Assembly (NCBI RefSeq): GCF_932526225.1
Contig: NC_064041.1
Coordinates: 14,852,951 to 14,916,950, forward strand
DNA: 64,000 nt
Source: Nematostella vectensis
Taxonomy: Eukaryota > Cnidaria > Anthozoa > Actiniaria > Edwardsiidae
Direction of reading: 5' to 3'
More model-generated notes on the stretch are below. The model saw only the letters and a list, made by a program, of their open reading frames with translations, ran no database searches and was not told the DNA's origin. The stretch is not shown here. The first letter of the stretch is position 1.

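Noticed and set aside
1-64000. tRNA or rRNA genes
   Set aside because: I looked for cloverleaf boxes and conserved rRNA segments and saw none I could support; a covariance-model scan would be decisive.

Overview
The window is animal nuclear DNA: two intron-rich housekeeping genes facing each other, thick with tandem repeats and transposons. The protein matches, the intact Maverick/Polinton and the intronless histamine-methyltransferase-like gene would fit a marine invertebrate, perhaps an anthozoan cnidarian; the species is inference and cannot be proved from the window.

Layout. (1) 1-19120, plus strand: 20 exons covering the C-terminal half of an ABCA-family (ABCA1/4/7-like) lipid transporter, from the end of the second extracellular domain through the last membrane segments, the second nucleotide-binding domain and the stop codon. 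(2) 20596-64000, minus strand: 21 exons of cytosolic-type valyl-tRNA synthetase, from the HPDD region of the editing domain to the C-terminal coiled coil; the 5' part lies beyond the window. (3) Inside VARS introns: an intronless HNMT-like gene (24300-25151, +), a CACTA-like DNA element (31322-34020), a full-length but broken L1/Tx1-type LINE with 15-bp target duplications (34576-40571), and a 16.6-kb Maverick/Polinton (45104-61700) with near-identical inverted repeats and a perfect 6-bp target duplication.

The Polinton carries protein-primed DNA polymerase B, a retroviral-type integrase, double-jelly-roll major capsid protein, penton-like minor capsid protein, packaging ATPase and a cluster of small membrane or coiled-coil proteins. 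All major reading frames are open. Its left arm is unusual: a TFIIB-like factor, an ankyrin-repeat protein and a Cys/His repeat protein, all of types familiar from giant viruses. Two promoter classes can be read. The left-arm genes and the polymerase share GGTTTAAAGACGT, ending about 16 nt before the ATG. The virion genes share a variant of GATTTAAAGAT, about 18-26 nt before the ATG. No Ulp1-like protease was found.

The strongest host signal is that at least 14 introns of the two genes contain a minisatellite whose repeat unit includes the exon edge and its splice site. This creates ladders of decoy donors or acceptors, from 4 copies to about 70. The Polinton integrated exactly at a CAGGTA decoy donor within one such array.
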